This document shows positions 8,865-17,641 of a stretch of 44,777 nucleotides of DNA, one piece after another; position 1 is the first letter of the stretch, and each line of letters starts with the position of its first letter. The position numbers and the translations under genes were made by a program. Origin of the DNA: an uncultured Campylobacter sp. (GTDB lineage: Bacteria > Campylobacterota > Campylobacteria > Campylobacterales > Campylobacteraceae); the NCBI RefSeq assembly GCF_938045205.1, contig NZ_CALIMY010000112.1, forward strand, positions 1-44,777, in the 5' to 3' direction. The notes below the pieces were generated by a model. The model was given only the letters and a program-made list of their open reading frames with translations, was not told the origin of the DNA and searched no databases.

Positions 8865-9521
8865 ATGAACCTACTTTCTAAATTTAGCAAAGGCTTTCTA
8901 GCCGTAGCGATGTTCGGCGCAATGAGCGCAGCCGCGTTTACCGAGGGTGAGGACTACGTAAAGCTCGAAAAGCCGTTATCAGTGGAGCAAAACACGCTAG
9001 TTAAGGTCTTTAGCTACGCATGCCCGTTTTGCTACAAATACGACAAAACCGTCACGCCGAAGGTCGTAGAAAAAGTCGCGGGGCTAAAATACGTGCCGTT
9101 TCATCTAAAAACCAAGGGCGAATACGGCGAGGCGGCGAGTAAAATTTTTGCCGTTTTAGCCGTGATGGACGAGGAAAAGGGCGTGAGCCTGCTAGATGAA
9201 AACTCGCTGTTTAAAAAAGCAAAATTTGCCTACTACAAGGCCTATCACGATCAAAAGCAGCGCTGGAGCGACGGCAAGGACGAGGCTGCGTTTTTAAAGA
9301 CTGGGCTTGATGCAGCGGGCATCAGCGAAGCGGACTATCAAAAAAAACTAGAGGATCCAAAAGTCGCCGAACTGCTTAAAAAATGGGACGAGAGCTACGA
9401 CGTAGCCAAGATCCAAGGCGTGCCGGCGTTTGTCGTAAACGGCAAATACCTCATCATGACGAAGTCCATCAGCTCTATCGACGGCATGGCGCAGCTAATT
9501 GAAGAGCTGCTTAAAAAATAG
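8865..9521 (+). CDS. dsbL: DsbL-type thiol:disulfide oxidoreductase
   Basis: This 218-aa periplasmic member of the DsbA family donates disulfides to secreted proteins. It has a signal peptide (cleavage near AAA-FTEG) and a thioredoxin active site C53-P-F-C56. CPFC is the motif of E. coli DsbL, whereas classical DsbA has CPHC. The cis-Pro loop reads GVPAFVV. AAGGAG precedes the ATG. The partner gene dsbI follows after 8 nt and assT1 is divergent, which strongly suggests AssT is the main client. The second DsbA-like protein of the window (12862-13512) is clearly paralogous. Confidence 0.9.
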   Translation: MNLLSKFSKGFLAVAMFGAMSAAAFTEGEDYVKLEKPLSVEQNTLVKVFSYACPFCYKYDKTVTPKVVEKVAGLKYVPFHLKTKGEYGEAASKIFAVLAVMDEEKGVSLLDENSLFKKAKFAYYKAYHDQKQRWSDGKDEAAFLKTGLDAAGISEADYQKKLEDPKVAELLKKWDESYDVAKIQGVPAFVVNGKYLIMTKSISSIDGMAQLIEELLKK

Positions 9522-9529
9522 GGCGCGGC

Positions 9530-10153
9530 ATGAAATTTGCGGAAAAAATAGCAAAATTCGCAGACAGCCGCCTGCCGTGGGCGATCCTTATAGCGGTGAG
9601 CGTCGGGCTTGTTATCCTAGCGCACTCGCTGTTTCAAAACTACGTCTATATGCCGCCTTGCGAGCAGTGCGTCTATATCCGCTTTGCATTTTTGTGCATG
9701 GCGCTAGGAGGCCTGGTCGCGATCATAAATCCTAAAAATTTACTCCTAGCCGCGCTTGGCTACCTGCTAGCCTTTTGGGGCGCGATTCAGGGCATAATGT
9801 ATAGCGTCAAGCTCGCCAAGATCCACGACGCCGTCCACGGAGACGATCCGTTTGGCGTGCAGGGCTGCTCGACCGAGCCGCACTATCCGTTTGGTTTGCC
9901 GCTTGAGCGGTGGGCGCCCGATTGGTTCTTGCCTACGGGCGACTGCGGCTACGATAATCCGATGGTTCCGGACGGCGTCACGCTAAGCGGATTTCAAAAA
10001 TATCTCGTCGATCTTTACGAGGACGGCTGGTACCTGATCCCATCAAGCAAATTTATGTCGATGGCCGACTGCACGCTCATCGGCTTTGGCGTCTGCTTCG
10101 TCGTGCTCGCCGCGATGTTTATTTGCAAAATTTTAACTCTGAAAAAAGCTTAA
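9530..10153 (+). CDS. dsbI: DsbI/DsbB-type quinone-linked disulfide generator
   Basis: The 207-aa inner-membrane protein should reoxidise DsbL and pass electrons to quinone. It shows the DsbB-type first cysteine pair C44-EQ-C47 after the first membrane segment. A second pair, C113 and C139, lies in a periplasmic loop. Four hydrophobic segments are visible (about 17-35, 49-66, 70-90 and 180-200). It starts 8 nt after dsbL with only a weak ribosome binding site, so translation is probably coupled. A hairpin begins at its stop codon. Confidence 0.88.
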   Translation: MKFAEKIAKFADSRLPWAILIAVSVGLVILAHSLFQNYVYMPPCEQCVYIRFAFLCMALGGLVAIINPKNLLLAALGYLLAFWGAIQGIMYSVKLAKIHDAVHGDDPFGVQGCSTEPHYPFGLPLERWAPDWFLPTGDCGYDNPMVPDGVTLSGFQKYLVDLYEDGWYLIPSSKFMSMADCTLIGFGVCFVVLAAMFICKILTLKKA

Positions 10154-10178
10154 ATCGGTCTAAATTTAGGCCGATTTT
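10153..10178 (+). terminator. Terminator after dsbI
   Basis: AATCGGTC and GGCCGATT pair around an A/T-rich loop that can extend the stem, and TTTT follows. It begins at the last base of the dsbI stop codon and so separates dsbL-dsbI from the kinase gene. Confidence 0.65.
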
Positions 10179-10180
10179 GC

Positions 10181-10186
10181 TATACT
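10181..10186 (+). promoter_or_regulatory. Extended -10 promoter directly in front of the kinase start codon
   Basis: TGCTATACT is an extended -10 element whose hexamer ends 7 nt before the A of the ATG at 10193. Transcription would therefore begin at or within a base of the start codon, giving an essentially leaderless message. No ribosome binding site lies between. Confidence 0.5.
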
Positions 10187-10192
10187 CGCCGC

Positions 10193-11842
10193 ATGAGAGC
10201 CTTACGCGAGCATAATTTTAAAATTTACTTCATCATCATTTTCGCAAGCCTTTTCGTGGTGCTTTTGGGCGTGAAAAACTACGAGGACGCCAAGGCGCAG
10301 ATCATCGCTCTCGCGGATAAAAACAAGATCGCCGCGAGCGAAAATATGGTCGGGAATTTCTCGTTTTGGCTGGATGAGCGACTGCACTCGCTGGTGCGCG
10401 CGGCTAAATTTATGCAAAACGCAGGCGCGATACGAGACGACGAAAAGCTCGGCGGTTTCATACGGCTTTTTAAAGAAAACTCCGCGGAATTTGACGCTTT
10501 GCAGTTTTTGCGCGAGGACGGGGAGATCTTCGTAGACGGCAAAGAGCTAGCAGACGACGAAGCGATGCCAAAGAGCCTGCGCACGGGGCTTGTTTGGTTC
10601 GAGGAGACCAAAAGCACGCTGGCGCCCACGGTAAATTTTATGCAGCGCCATAAAATTTTAGGCGAGCCAACGCTAAATTTATGCGTGCCGGTGCTGGACG
10701 GCGGCTCGTTTGCGGGGGTGTTTTGCGGCGTGGTGAAGCTGCAAAATATACTAAAAAATATGGAAAAATTTAAGCTAGCGCCGGATACCTACGCCTTCAT
10801 CGTCACGCACGGCGGCGAAATTTTAACCCCGATGAAGGATGCAGCGCTAAAAAAGCAGATCGAGGATAAATTTAAAGAGCTTTTCCTGCGGAGCGAGGAT
10901 ATCACTAGCATAAATATCGGATCAAATTTCATCTCCGTCGCCGAGATCCCCACGCTAAACTGGTTCATCGGCGCAGGCACCGATAACGAAAAGGAGCTCG
11001 CAGCGCTGCTTAACTCCGTGCTAAAAAACGCCCTCATCCTGCTTTTTGCGTTCGCGGCGCTGGCGCTCGTGGCAAATTTCCTCCATACCTTTATGTACTC
11101 AAAAATCAAAAACCTGCAAGACGACTACGAGGCCCTGCTCAAGCACAAAGCCCGCATGAGCGAGGCGGGCGAGCTAATCAGCGGCATAAATCATCAGTTT
11201 ATCCAGCCTGTAAATTCGCTAAATTTGATGATCTCAAGCCTGCTCATGCTGCAAAAAGACGGCAAACTAGACGCCGCGACGCTAGAGCATATGCTGCAAA
11301 AGGGGCAGGCTGCGACCGTGCTTTTAAGCGATACGATCGAGATTTTTAGAAATTTTTACAAAAGCAGCGACAGCCCGCAAAAATTTAGCGTGCAGCGCTG
11401 CATAAAAGACCTGCTAAAGCTCATGCACACCGAGCTTAGCAAGGCAAACGTCGCGGTAAGCTTGCGCGAGTTTAAAGACGAAGAGGCCACGCAGCGGATG
11501 GGCATCGTACAGCAAATTTTACTCATCCTCATTCACAACGCCAAAGACGCGGTCGTGGAGCGATACAAAGACGAGATTGCCAAACGGCAAGTTTTTATCG
11601 ATGTCAAATTTGAAAACGGAATGTGCAAAATATCCGTCACGGACTACGGCAGCGGCGTGAGCAGAGCGGCTCGGGATAAAATTTTGACCCAGCCAAAAAC
11701 CACCAAAAAGCAAGGAAGCGGCATCGGGCTGTATTTCGGCAAAAAGCTAGCAAACGAAAAGCTTTCAGGCGACGTCAAGCTGCTAAGCGCGGGCGATCCG
11801 ACGACGTTTGAGCTCGGCTTTGAGATAAATTTAAAGGAGTGA
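10193..11842 (+). CDS. Membrane sensor histidine kinase
   Basis: The 549-aa protein has a first membrane helix (about 12-27), a periplasmic sensor region of about 240 residues and a second helix (about 280-300). Then come a dimerisation segment with the phospho-acceptor His334 in INHQFIQPVNSL and an ATPase domain. In the latter the N box is LILIHNAKDAV, the G1 box is VTDYGSGV, and G2 is GSGIGLYFGKKL. The response regulator starts 1 nt after its stop, so the two form an operon. The sensor region is probably of the Cache type; its ligand is unknown. Being next to dsbI and between two assT genes suggests control of sulfotransferase or redox genes, but that is inference. The ATG has no ribosome binding site and a -10 box lies just upstream. 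Confidence 0.88.
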   Translation: MRALREHNFKIYFIIIFASLFVVLLGVKNYEDAKAQIIALADKNKIAASENMVGNFSFWLDERLHSLVRAAKFMQNAGAIRDDEKLGGFIRLFKENSAEFDALQFLREDGEIFVDGKELADDEAMPKSLRTGLVWFEETKSTLAPTVNFMQRHKILGEPTLNLCVPVLDGGSFAGVFCGVVKLQNILKNMEKFKLAPDTYAFIVTHGGEILTPMKDAALKKQIEDKFKELFLRSEDITSINIGSNFISVAEIPTLNWFIGAGTDNEKELAALLNSVLKNALILLFAFAALALVANFLHTFMYSKIKNLQDDYEALLKHKARMSEAGELISGINHQFIQPVNSLNLMISSLLMLQKDGKLDAATLEHMLQKGQAATVLLSDTIEIFRNFYKSSDSPQKFSVQRCIKDLLKLMHTELSKANVAVSLREFKDEEATQRMGIVQQILLILIHNAKDAVVERYKDEIAKRQVFIDVKFENGMCKISVTDYGSGVSRAARDKILTQPKTTKKQGSGIGLYFGKKLANEKLSGDVKLLSAGDPTTFELGFEINLKE

Positions 11843-11843
11843 G

Positions 11844-12524
11844 ATGCAAGAGCACTTAAAGCTGCTTAAAGACCTGAGCGTCCTCATCGTCGAGGACGAC
11901 GAGATCGCAAGGGAGCTGCTAATAAGCGGGCTAAAGCCCTACTGCCTAAGCGTCTGGGGCGCGGCGGACGGGCTAGAGGGGCTGGAGCGCTTTAAAAAGC
12001 TAGCCCCAGCCGTCGTCATCACCGATATCCACATGCCCGCGATGAACGGCTTTGAGATGATGAAGGAGATGATACGCATCAAGCCCGTGCAAAAATTTAT
12101 CGTCTTTACCTCCTACGACACCGACGACAACCTCATCAAAAGCATCGAGCACGGCGCGGCGTCTTTTCTAAAAAAGCCGGTCGATATCACCGCGCTGCGC
12201 CGCCTACTCGTGGCTCTGACCTACGAAAAGGACGAGAAGCTCGTGCGCTTAAGCCCGCAAACGAGCATAAATCTCGCCAAAGAAAAGATCTACAAAAACG
12301 GTAGAGAAATTTATCTCTCGTTTTTGCAAAACAAGCTCTTTTGGCTCTTTGCGTATAACCTAAACAAGCTCGTGAGCTACGAGATGATCGAGGAGTTCGT
12401 ATATGAAAACGAGCTTTCGAGCAAGGGCGCGATACAAAACGTCGTGCTGAGGCTGAAGCGGGAGCTGGGGGTTAAATTTAAAAACATTAGCGAGAGTGGG
12501 TATATCCTACTAAGCGGCGAATAG
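11844..12524 (+). CDS. Response regulator (receiver plus winged-helix DNA-binding domain)
   Basis: In this 226-aa protein, residues 10-125 form a receiver domain. It has the acidic cluster VEDDE (17-20), phospho-acceptor Asp61 in VITDIHMP, a Thr in VFTSYD and the conserved Lys in SFLKKPVD. Residues about 145-226 form a compact OmpR-like winged-helix domain ending in KNISESGYIL. It is translationally linked to the kinase gene and should be its partner. Targets are unknown; candidates are the neighbouring assT and dsb genes. Confidence 0.88.
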   Translation: MQEHLKLLKDLSVLIVEDDEIARELLISGLKPYCLSVWGAADGLEGLERFKKLAPAVVITDIHMPAMNGFEMMKEMIRIKPVQKFIVFTSYDTDDNLIKSIEHGAASFLKKPVDITALRRLLVALTYEKDEKLVRLSPQTSINLAKEKIYKNGREIYLSFLQNKLFWLFAYNLNKLVSYEMIEEFVYENELSSKGAIQNVVLRLKRELGVKFKNISESGYILLSGE

Positions 12525-12861
12525 TCTAAATTTGGCGGCTTGCCTTTTTGCCCTATACTTCGTTGGATCTCGCTGCGGGCTGCAGTCACGTATTATATAT
12601 ACGCTCCTTTGCCCTTGCTTATCCGCCTTGTCTATGACAAAAATACTTCACCTTGAAATTTTACATTTAAATTTAAAGTCAAATTTGTAAATTTTGGCTC
12701 AAATTTTACCCGCCGAAACCCGCGCTTTGAAAACATAAAATTTAGTCGCTATCGTGCCGCAGGGCTTAGCGATAAAATTTACTGGAAGCCCCGCGGCCAA
12801 ATTTAACGCTACGCATAAAACAAAGTTTGCTTTGGCGCGACTAAATTTAATGCGACAAGGC
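12525..12861. other. Intergenic spacer between convergent genes
   Basis: About 340 bp without a gene. It holds a palindromic CGTATTATATATACG at about 12588-12602 and several AAATTT words. I see no strong terminator. Confidence 0.4.
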
Positions 12862-13512
12862 CTATTTCGCCAGCAGCTCCTTTACCGCGGCGACCATTTC
12901 ATCTAGCGAGCCGAACGAAGCCGTGTTTAAGAGATACTTGCCGCCCACGACGAAGGCAGGCACGCCCGAAATCACCGCGACTTCGTAGCCTCCGTCCCAC
13001 TGCGTAAGCAGAGCCTGCGCCTTTTTGCTGGCAAGCGCCGCTTCGTATTCGCTCATGCTCACGCCCGCGGCATCCAGCGCGGTTTTGATGAATCTTTGTT
13101 TATCGCTACCGCCGCCAAAATCATCCTTTTTGTCGTGGACCGCTTTGTAAATCGCAAATTTCGCCTTTTTAAATTTCGACTCGTCGCTTAGCGGGCCGAC
13201 GTCATCCTTTTCATCAAGCACGATAAGGGCTGCGAATATACCGCTTGCGGTCTGCCCAAACACGCCTTTGGTCTTTAGATGCCACGGCAAAAACTCCGTC
13301 CCTTCGAGCTTTTTCATCAGCTGCGGCGTGACCGTCCTGTCGAACGCATAGCAGTGCGGGCACTCGTAGTTAAAAATTTTAACGACGCTGTTTTTCGGCA
13401 CATTTAGCGGCTTTTGCAACACTTGATAATTAACGCCCTCCTCTAGCGCGTTTACACCTACGCTAAGCAAGCAAACGGCGGCTAGAGCTTTAAAAATTTT
13501 AGCGATTTTCAT
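12862..13512 (-). CDS. dsbA: DsbA-type periplasmic thiol:disulfide oxidoreductase
   Basis: The 216-aa protein is a clear paralogue of DsbL in this window and shares its layout and the HLKTKG, KFAIYKAVHDK and GVPAFVVGGKYL segments. Its active site is C51-P-H-C54, the classical DsbA form, so it probably serves general client proteins while DsbL serves AssT. The signal peptide ends near NA-LEEG. A ribosome binding site (AAAGGAATTTT) precedes the ATG. No DsbB-like partner lies beside it; it may use DsbI or a distant DsbB. Confidence 0.9.
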   Translation of the reverse strand: MKIAKIFKALAAVCLLSVGVNALEEGVNYQVLQKPLNVPKNSVVKIFNYECPHCYAFDRTVTPQLMKKLEGTEFLPWHLKTKGVFGQTASGIFAALIVLDEKDDVGPLSDESKFKKAKFAIYKAVHDKKDDFGGGSDKQRFIKTALDAAGVSMSEYEAALASKKAQALLTQWDGGYEVAVISGVPAFVVGGKYLLNTASFGSLDEMVAAVKELLAK

Positions 13513-13709
13513 AAAATTCCTTTGCGGTAAATTTCAAAGATTGTATAAAATAAAGGGTAAATTTGAGATTAAAGCGGACAAAGGCAAGGTGGCTTCCCAC
13601 AGAAAATATATAAATAGCAGGCTACGCCATCACGCCGCTTGAGCAAGTAAGTTAATTTATCGCCACAAGCACTATCTCTGATCTCGCTCAAGCTCAAATT
13701 TAATAGCAA

Positions 13710-13749
13710 GGATTGCACGCTCGCGGCTTAATTTTAAAGCATGCAATCC
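13710..13749 (-). terminator. Possible terminator hairpin of the aldo/keto reductase gene
   Basis: GGATTGCA and TGCAATCC form a perfect 8-bp repeat with a 24-nt loop, beginning 19 bp after the stop. The loop is long and there is no T-run. Confidence 0.35.
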
Positions 13750-13767
13750 GCTTTAATTTAATAAATT

Positions 13768-14622
13768 TTACTTATCAAAGGCATGGATTATCCACTTTAC
13801 GCGCTCAGGATCTGCGTGATCGAAAAATAGCGTCTTGCCTGTATCCAGCGCAGCGATAGCAGCCATATCATCGGGCGTAAGCGCAAAATCAAAAATGTCG
13901 AAATTTTGCTTCATTCGCTCTATTTTTACACTCTTTGGAATGACGATGATGTCGCGCTGAATTAACCAGCGCAAAATAACCTGAGCTGAGCTTTTGCTGT
14001 ATTTTTCACCGATACCGCTTAGCACGGCGTTTTTAAATATATCGTTTTTACCCTCGGCGAAGCTAGCCCACGACTCAAATGTTATGCCGTAGCCCTCAAG
14101 TACGCATTTTAACGCTTCACGCTGATAAAACGGATGGCACTCAAGCTGATTTACCGCAGGGATCACGCCGCTGTTTTCGCACAGATCGACGATCCGATCG
14201 GCGTAGAAGTTGCTAACGCCGATAGAACGAACAAGGCCCTCATCGCGCAAACGTTTCATCGCTCGCCACGAGCCGTAAATATCGCCATATGGCTGATGAA
14301 TGAGATAAAGGTCGAGGTAGTCAAGTCCTAGCTTTTTCATCGACGCATCAAAGGCCTTTAGCGCGCGCTCCTCACCTGCGTCGCTGATCCAAAGCTTAGT
14401 AGTGATAAACAGCTCCTCGCGCTTTAACCCACCTGTGAGAGCCGTCTTAATTGCTGCACCTACGCTTTCTTCATTAAAATACGCCTTTGCCGTATCGATG
14501 CTGCGGTAGCCGACCGAGATCGCATCCTCAACGCATCTTTGCGTCTCTTTCGGATATACCTGAAATACGCCAAATCCCAAAATCGGCATCTTGTTGCCGT
14601 CGTTTAAGCTTACAAATTCCAT
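13768..14622 (-). CDS. Aldo/keto reductase
   Basis: The 284-aa cytosolic NADPH-dependent oxidoreductase has the complete catalytic tetrad of the family: Asp and Tyr in SIDTAKAYFNEE, Lys in TTKLWISD and His in YLIHQPYGD. The C-terminal NADPH-binding motif IPKSVKIERMKQNFDIFDF is also present. The family signature at the N-terminus is GNKMPILGFGVFQV. Typical substrates are small aldehydes and ketones such as methylglyoxal, but the sequence does not decide the substrate. AAGGAG precedes the ATG. It stands alone between dsbA and the second assT. Confidence 0.9.
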   Translation of the reverse strand: MEFVSLNDGNKMPILGFGVFQVYPKETQRCVEDAISVGYRSIDTAKAYFNEESVGAAIKTALTGGLKREELFITTKLWISDAGEERALKAFDASMKKLGLDYLDLYLIHQPYGDIYGSWRAMKRLRDEGLVRSIGVSNFYADRIVDLCENSGVIPAVNQLECHPFYQREALKCVLEGYGITFESWASFAEGKNDIFKNAVLSGIGEKYSKSSAQVILRWLIQRDIIVIPKSVKIERMKQNFDIFDFALTPDDMAAIAALDTGKTLFFDHADPERVKWIIHAFDK

Positions 14623-14750
14623 TTTTGCTCCTTTGCTAAAAAATTCATCTTATATAAAAATTTAAAATTTCGCGCTTAATTTGCAAAATTCTATCCACAC
14701 CAAAGCAGTAGGTGAAATTTAAAAGCTAAATTCCAACCTATCGCGAAATT

Positions 14751-16523
14751 TTAATAATCAAAGATATTCGGATCGATCACCATCGCGCGGTAGGCCACGT
14801 CGTCTCTCGAGGCAGACTCCACGTCCATCTCAAATTTGATGTCGTTTGTCTTCGGGTCGATCTCGACGAGTACCATTTTGATCGTCTTATCAGGCTTTAG
14901 CAGATAGACGTTCGAGCTTGAGATGAAATACGTGCTTTTATCCTTTTGCCACTCCACGACGCTAGTAACCGCGCTGTAAAAGTCAAATCCGCGTTCCTTG
15001 CCAAACTCCCACGTCTGCTCGACGGTACCTTTTTTCTCGTCGATCTTGTACTCGACCGCGCGAGAGTATTTTTCCTCTTTTAACGCAGGCTGCTCCATGC
15101 CGCGGCCGTCGCCGTTGTCAAATACGCTGATGTGCTTTACAGTGCCCTTGTTATCGTAGCGCGGAGTGAGCCATGCGGTGTGCTGCGTCCACGACCAGTC
15201 GAAGTCGCCCTCGCATTTTGAGTTTTCGCATTTGATCTTGTTGCCGTTTTTATCCACGGGTATTAGCACTTTTTCTTTAAAGTCCGCGCTCCAGCCTTCA
15301 GGAGACGCTAGGATCCATTTTACCTTTTTGTCGCGGCCGATCTTGACGATGCCTTGGTGGCGAAGCGAGAGGATGATGCCGTCGTCGCTAGGATCGTATG
15401 AGATCGAGTTTACGTGCGCCCAGTTGCGTCCAGTGCCGGTCGAGGTCACGTCGCCAAAAGGAAGATCGTCGCTGATTTTGATCTCTTTGGCGTCCATATC
15501 GATATTTAGGCACACGGCACGAGCGTCAAGAGCCTTGATGAGGTTGCTGCGATAAACGTTTTTGCCGAAAATTTCATTCAGATCCCACTCGTCCACGACC
15601 TTGCCGCTGCCGTCCACTTCGATGATGTGATCTCTGATCGTGTGCGAGAGCCTGCCGTCTGCGTGGTGGTAGTTGTATTTGCCGACGCGAAGCAGCAGAT
15701 GATCGCCCTTTAGCGGCATCACCTCGTGGCTAAGATCGATGTAGCCGCGCGGCAGCTCGCGATTATACACCTCCTTACCCATCATATCGTAGCGCATATA
15801 TCGCTGCGCCATGCCCCAGCTCAGATCGCCGTTTGGCAGCTGATGAAAGCCCATCATCATGCCGCCGTCCATCACTCTGCGCTCGCTGCGGTCGTAAAAT
15901 TTCTGATAATCCAGATACCATCTGACCTCGCCTTGGGTATCGACGACGAAATTTTCGGTGAAGTCGTTCCAGCTAGCGGCACCCCCGTTTTTCCAATCAA
16001 GCGGCTTATGGACGCTCGTGATCGTGTTGTTGATGAGATAGAGCCTGTTTTTAAACGCTGGATCGACCTTTTTAACCTTCATCTTTTGCATATGGCTAAA
16101 TCTATAATCTCGGCTATACGTCACGATCGGCTGAGCGTAAATTTTATACTTTTCGACCTTCTTTTCGCCGTTAAAAACGTAGCTTACTTCGACCTCGTTT
16201 AGATAGTCTGGATACAGTCCCCAGATCGGCACACCGTCGTGCGTCAGCAGCGCATGCTCGGAGACGTTATAGGCGATGTCGATGCCGCCGTTCGGCTTAC
16301 CGAGCACCCGCACGTGGATATCCTTGATGTCCTTGCCCGCCCTATCGATGATCGCAGTCAGAGGCGCTACGTCGTAGGGGTTGATAAACACCGAGCCGAG
16401 CTCGCCTTGGGTTTTTACCTGATGCGCCAAAACGCCCGCACTCGCAGCCTGCGGCACCACTATAAACGCGCCGCTTGCCAAGGCCGCAGCCAAAACGATA
16501 GAACCGAAAAAATTCTTACGCAT
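14751..16523 (-). CDS. assT: Arylsulfate sulfotransferase AssT (second copy)
   Basis: The 590-aa periplasmic enzyme is paralogous to the product at 6783-8630. It has a signal peptide (cleavage near ASA-GVLA) and shares NPYDVAPLTAII, RNWAHVNSISYDPSDD, LSLRHQGIVKIGRDKKVKW and SWTQHTAW. The predicted sulfated histidine is His448. The cysteine pair is Cys432/Cys437, spaced more tightly than in the first copy. The C-terminal third diverges most, so the acceptor may differ. AAAGGAG precedes the ATG. Two AssT genes flanking a disulfide system and a two-component system point to a dedicated use of aromatic sulfates. Confidence 0.92.
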   Translation of the reverse strand: MRKNFFGSIVLAAALASGAFIVVPQAASAGVLAHQVKTQGELGSVFINPYDVAPLTAIIDRAGKDIKDIHVRVLGKPNGGIDIAYNVSEHALLTHDGVPIWGLYPDYLNEVEVSYVFNGEKKVEKYKIYAQPIVTYSRDYRFSHMQKMKVKKVDPAFKNRLYLINNTITSVHKPLDWKNGGAASWNDFTENFVVDTQGEVRWYLDYQKFYDRSERRVMDGGMMMGFHQLPNGDLSWGMAQRYMRYDMMGKEVYNRELPRGYIDLSHEVMPLKGDHLLLRVGKYNYHHADGRLSHTIRDHIIEVDGSGKVVDEWDLNEIFGKNVYRSNLIKALDARAVCLNIDMDAKEIKISDDLPFGDVTSTGTGRNWAHVNSISYDPSDDGIILSLRHQGIVKIGRDKKVKWILASPEGWSADFKEKVLIPVDKNGNKIKCENSKCEGDFDWSWTQHTAWLTPRYDNKGTVKHISVFDNGDGRGMEQPALKEEKYSRAVEYKIDEKKGTVEQTWEFGKERGFDFYSAVTSVVEWQKDKSTYFISSSNVYLLKPDKTIKMVLVEIDPKTNDIKFEMDVESASRDDVAYRAMVIDPNIFDY

Positions 16524-16673
16524 ATTTGCTCCTTTTGGGTAAATTTATAAAATTTTACTACTACCGAATCACATAATAATCATACTAGCTTTAAATCAAA
16601 TTTAAAGTTAAATTCTAATATATCTACTTAAATTTTAGAACGCAAACGAGACGGGTAACAGGCTAAAATTTGA

Positions 16674-16679
16674 TATAAT
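16674..16679 (+). promoter_or_regulatory. -10 box for the tautomerase gene
   Basis: TATAAT in the context TTTGATATAATTAG lies 32 bp before the start codon, a normal distance for a short leader with the AAGGAG site. Confidence 0.5.
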
Positions 16680-16711
16680 TAGCCCTGCTTTATCAAATTT
16701 AAGGAGAGAAA

Positions 16712-16921
16712 ATGCCATTCGTAAATATAAAAGTAGCCGCTCCGGAGCCTACAAAAGAGCAAAAAAAGCAAATCATCGCCGAGATTACGAATACGCTAGC
16801 ACGCGTATTAGGCAAAGACCCAGCCGCAATACTCGTGATGATCGAAACGCTCGGTATGGACAGCATCGGTAAAAGCGGTCTAAGTCTTGAGGAGATCAAA
16901 CAAAATAAAGAGAAAAAATGA
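16712..16921 (+). CDS. 4-oxalocrotonate tautomerase family protein
   Basis: The 69-aa protein begins Met-Pro-Phe-Val. In this family Met removal exposes Pro1, the catalytic base that moves protons in keto-enol conversions. The size, the TKEQKKQIIAEIT helix and the VMIETLGMDSIGKSG segment agree with small tautomerases that assemble as hexamers. The natural substrate cannot be told; no catechol meta-cleavage genes are nearby. AAGGAG precedes the ATG. It is convergent with the NAD(P)-binding protein gene, 8 bp away. Confidence 0.88.
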   Translation: MPFVNIKVAAPEPTKEQKKQIIAEITNTLARVLGKDPAAILVMIETLGMDSIGKSGLSLEEIKQNKEKK

Positions 16922-16929
16922 GTGAATTT

Positions 16930-17529
16930 TTATAGGATTTGAAGCCAAAAATCACGCTCGCAGCGCACACTACTTGCGCCGCTAAGCGGTCTAAATTTGC
17001 CGAACACGCAGGCGGGCAGCAGTTTAAAAACCGCCGCCGCGAGCCGTTCTATCGGGCGAGTATCCGATCTCTCGCCCAAGATTGTCGGCGGACGGACGAT
17101 CTGAAGGCTGTCAAAGCCAAGCTTGCTCACGCGCCGCTCGATACGTCCTTTAGCGCGCAGATAAAAGCTTAGCGAATCCTCGCTCGCACCCGGAGCTGAT
17201 ACGAGCACGAAGCGCCGTACGCCCGCTGCTTTGCCCCACTTCGCCGCTGCATAGACATAGTCCACATCCACGCGTAAAAACGCCTCGTGCGAGCCCGCCT
17301 GCTTCATCGTCGTGCCCAGCGCGCAAAAAATTTCGTCAAATTTATGCGGCGCGATATCCGAGATACCCTCAAAATCAATGATCCGCGCGCGAAACTTAGG
17401 GTGGCAAAAGCCTATCTCGCGGCGCACCCATACCTCTACCTCATCGTAACCGGGACTCTCGCAAAGCTCGCGTACCAGCTCCCTGCCCACGACGCCCGTA
17501 GCGCCCAGCACCAAGGCGGATTTACCCAT
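16930..17529 (-). CDS. NAD(P)-binding Rossmann-fold protein (HTATIP2-like, atypical SDR)
   Basis: The 199-aa protein starts with the dinucleotide-binding motif LVLGATGVVGREL and continues with DEIFCALGTTMKQAGS, VRRFVLVSAPGA and QIVRPPTILGE, typical of small atypical short-chain dehydrogenases. AAGGAG precedes the ATG at 17529. The last 18 residues, after GKFRPL, look unlike the family. In the +1 frame the text continues as LAAQVVCAASVIFGF, which fits the usual hydrophobic C-terminal helix better, so a 1-nt shift near 16990 is possible. Function is unknown. Confidence 0.72.
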   Translation of the reverse strand: MGKSALVLGATGVVGRELVRELCESPGYDEVEVWVRREIGFCHPKFRARIIDFEGISDIAPHKFDEIFCALGTTMKQAGSHEAFLRVDVDYVYAAAKWGKAAGVRRFVLVSAPGASEDSLSFYLRAKGRIERRVSKLGFDSLQIVRPPTILGERSDTRPIERLAAAVFKLLPACVFGKFRPLSGASSVRCERDFWLQIL

Positions 17530-17641
17530 TTTCGCTCCTTGAATTTCTTTAAATTTTATCGCGCTTTGCGGTCAAATTTAACTCCGGCGCTACGTTACTC
17601 AAAATTTTACGCTTCGTCGCGCGGCGCGTAATGCATAAATT

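Noticed and set aside
15726..16202. Plus-strand open frame of 158 codons opposite assT2
   Set aside because: It lies entirely inside a well-supported assT gene, is rich in His and Ala as expected for an antisense reading, and has no start signal.
16589..16607. CTTTAAAT-CAA-ATTTAAAG repeat upstream of assT2 as an operator
   Set aside because: It is made only of the A/T words that pervade all spacers here and shares no sequence with the repeat upstream of assT1.
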